This document shows positions 58,533 to 60,000 of a stretch of DNA of 60,000 nt, piece by piece; the first letter of the stretch is position 1, and every line of letters begins with the position of its first letter. Made by a program: the position numbers and the translations under genes. The stretch comes from Bugula neritina (Eukaryota > Bryozoa > Gymnolaemata > Cheilostomatida > Bugulidae), in assembly GCA_964035545.1 (NCBI GenBank), contig OZ037773.1:3267751-3327750 (forward strand), in the 5' to 3' direction. Under the pieces are notes generated by a model. The model was not told where the DNA came from and ran no database searches. It was given only the letters and a program-made list of their open reading frames with translations.

Positions 58533-59269
58533 ATCCATTTTTTACCAAAGTGTTGTTCAAGTTCTCTTCTCTCAATTAATTTGATGTGCATTAATGTATA
58601 TGATCATAGTGCGTTGTCCGCCAACTCTAATTTATATCTATTATAAACTCATTATTTAAAAATGCTGTTATAGAATGTGTGCCAGAAAAATAAGTAGATA
58701 GTGTTTGTAGTTGTGTTGTTTTGATAAGGTTATGAAGTTCTATCTTGCGTACAGAACTTGTAGTACAGAGAGTGAGACTGATAGCTAAATGTACTGTAAT
58801 GATTTCATAGTTTTATTAGTTGGAAGAACAACATTTTTCTGAATTGAGCATACCATATGATGGAATAATTGGATTGTAATGGTGCGTTAGCCCTAAGGAG
58901 TACGGACTGCAATACATCAATAAGTTTGAATACAAGGTATAGAACTATATTAACCGCTAAAATTGCTATTCAATTATATTTTATAAGGTTATGGATCAGC
59001 TGCACACTCCGGTACAGCACAGTTGGCTACTAGTATTAATTAGTACAACAACTAGTACAAGTTTCTGATCACTATGGCATTAAAAGCAATTGATTTCAGG
59101 CTAGGGCAAATCTTTACATGTAGCCAGGTTAAAATTACTCTTCAATAATGAAGGCTCAGTAACCTCAACAGATAATTCCAAAATCCAGAAGGGATTCATT
59201 GAATAGAAGCTTACAGAATTATTTAGAATAGTAATGATGCATAAAGAACACTCTTTGAGGGAAATTGGT
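58533..59269. other. Spacer between H4 and H2A 3' ends
   Basis: Non-coding, AT-rich. No H1 or other histone gene is hidden here on either strand. Confidence 0.55.
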
Positions 59270-59285
59270 GGCCCTGAAAAGGGCC
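59270..59285 (-). terminator. Histone 3' stem-loop of H2A
   Basis: The minus strand reads GGCCCT-TTTC-AGGGCC, the same hairpin as at H4, placed 26 bases beyond the H2A stop codon and followed by ACCA. Confidence 0.95.
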
Positions 59286-59310
59286 GTTGGGTTTAGGTGG
59301 TTTTAGGTAT

Positions 59311-59688
59311 TTAGGCAGCAGCTTTCTTAGTCTTGCTGGGCAGCAGCACAGCTTGGATGTTGGGCAAGACACCACCTTGGGCTATGGTGACACCTCCTAA
59401 GAGTCTGTTCAACTCTTCGTCATTTCGGATGGCCAGCTGCAGGTGACGAGGAATAATTCTGGTTTTCTTGTTATCTCTTGCAGCATTTCCTGCCAACTCC
59501 AAAACTTCAGCAGCTAAGTATTCCATCACAGCTGCAAGGTAAACTGGTGCACCAGCTCCAACTCGTTCAGCGTAGTTGCCTTTACGGAGCAATCGATGGA
59601 TTCTTCCGACAGGGAATTGCAGTCCAGCCCTTGAGGACCTAGTCTTGCTCTTTCCCTTGGCTTTTCCTCCTTTTCCTCGTCCAGACAT
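59311..59688 (-). CDS. H2A: Histone H2A (canonical)
   Basis: Single exon, 125 residues. It has the [20 protein letters not shown] tail, the acidic-patch helix and the docking region [14 protein letters not shown]. The C-terminus is PSKTKKAAA and has no SQ motif, so it is a canonical H2A rather than H2A.X or H2A.Z. A stem-loop lies 26 bases past the stop. The divergent upstream region should be shared with an H2B gene beyond the right edge. Confidence 0.98.
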   Translation of the reverse strand: MSGRGKGGKAKGKSKTRSSRAGLQFPVGRIHRLLRKGNYAERVGAGAPVYLAAVMEYLAAEVLELAGNAARDNKKTRIIPRHLQLAIRNDEELNRLLGGVTIAQGGVLPNIQAVLLPSKTKKAAA

Positions 59689-60000
59689 ATCGAATGTGGT
59701 AGTTATGGTAACAGTTGTAGTATTAAACAGATGCTTAATAGTGGGGTAAAGTATAGAGCGCGCGTTTTTATATGTAAATGAGGTAGTTAAAAACTATCCA
59801 ATCAGAGAACAGTATGTTTTAACGGACGTCTTAGTGGAGTCCATTAAAAAAGTCGCGCCTATTACTACCGTGAAGATTATTAAATTTTTGTTGACGAATG
59901 AAACGCGTAGAACTATCTAATTTGCATATAGTTTCATATATAAACTCACGCAACTGCGGTAGTTTGCATTCAGTGTTGATAATCACAAGCTATTCAACAT
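59689..60000. promoter_or_regulatory. Divergent promoter, H2A (-) and probable H2B (+) off the edge
   Basis: Facing H2A on the minus strand is a TATAAAAA box (59765-59772). CCAAT lies at 59797-59802. Facing right are an ATTTGCAT octamer (59920-59927), the classic H2B promoter element, and TATATAAA at 59938-59945. The H2B coding region itself is not in the window; the call rests on the octamer and the usual H2A-H2B pairing. The AACGGACGTCTTAGTG element at 59821-59836 is the reverse complement of the one in the H3-H4 spacer. Confidence 0.7.

Overview
The window comes from an AT-rich animal nuclear genome. Every large gene is broken by short spliceosomal introns with GT-AG borders. The gene set is metazoan: a multi-CUB membrane protein, a BAG1-type co-chaperone, consortin, a FOS/ATF3-type bZIP factor, a rhodopsin-type GPCR, a C2-domain calpain, an hnRNP U homologue and replication-dependent histones with 3' stem-loops. 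Compact genes and short introns suggest an invertebrate, perhaps an early-branching one (sponge, placozoan or cnidarian). I cannot fix the phylum from sequence alone.

Layout. Positions 1-12726 (+) hold the 3' part of a CUB/LDLa single-pass membrane protein. 13699-16449 (+) is BAG1-like. 17637-21300 (-) is a consortin homologue, convergent with BAG1. After a 3.2 kb gene-free stretch come a bZIP factor (24459-26580, +), a seven-exon GPCR (28466-36793, +), a 13-exon CAPN5/6-like calpain that has lost catalytic residues (39375-47690, +) and a 21-exon hnRNP U homologue (48686-56733, +). The end is a histone cluster: H3 (-), H4 (+), H2A (-), with the promoter of a probable H2B running off the right edge. 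I checked the exon models by hand. Intron phases agree at every junction, and the complete models are divisible by three: BAG1 208 aa, consortin 342 aa, bZIP 267 aa, GPCR 412 aa, calpain 688 aa, hnRNP U 1036 aa.

Mobile DNA. A tRNA-derived SINE family has four copies, all in the sense direction of the host gene and most with target-site duplications. One copy is split by a Harbinger-like MITE. A second Harbinger-like MITE has 70-bp terminal inverted repeats and a TAA duplication. Two further foldback families sit in introns of the CUB gene.

The most unusual signal is a recurring association between tandem repeats and splice junctions. In at least six introns of four genes a minisatellite starts at, or copies, the splice donor; in the bZIP gene a complete 3' splice site is triplicated. 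Several introns consist almost wholly of such an array. Other notable points are a calpain with Cys-to-Arg and Asn-to-Thr changes at catalytic positions, a ~190-residue acidic repeat insertion inside a conserved hnRNP U segment, and a 16-bp element shared by the two divergent histone promoters.
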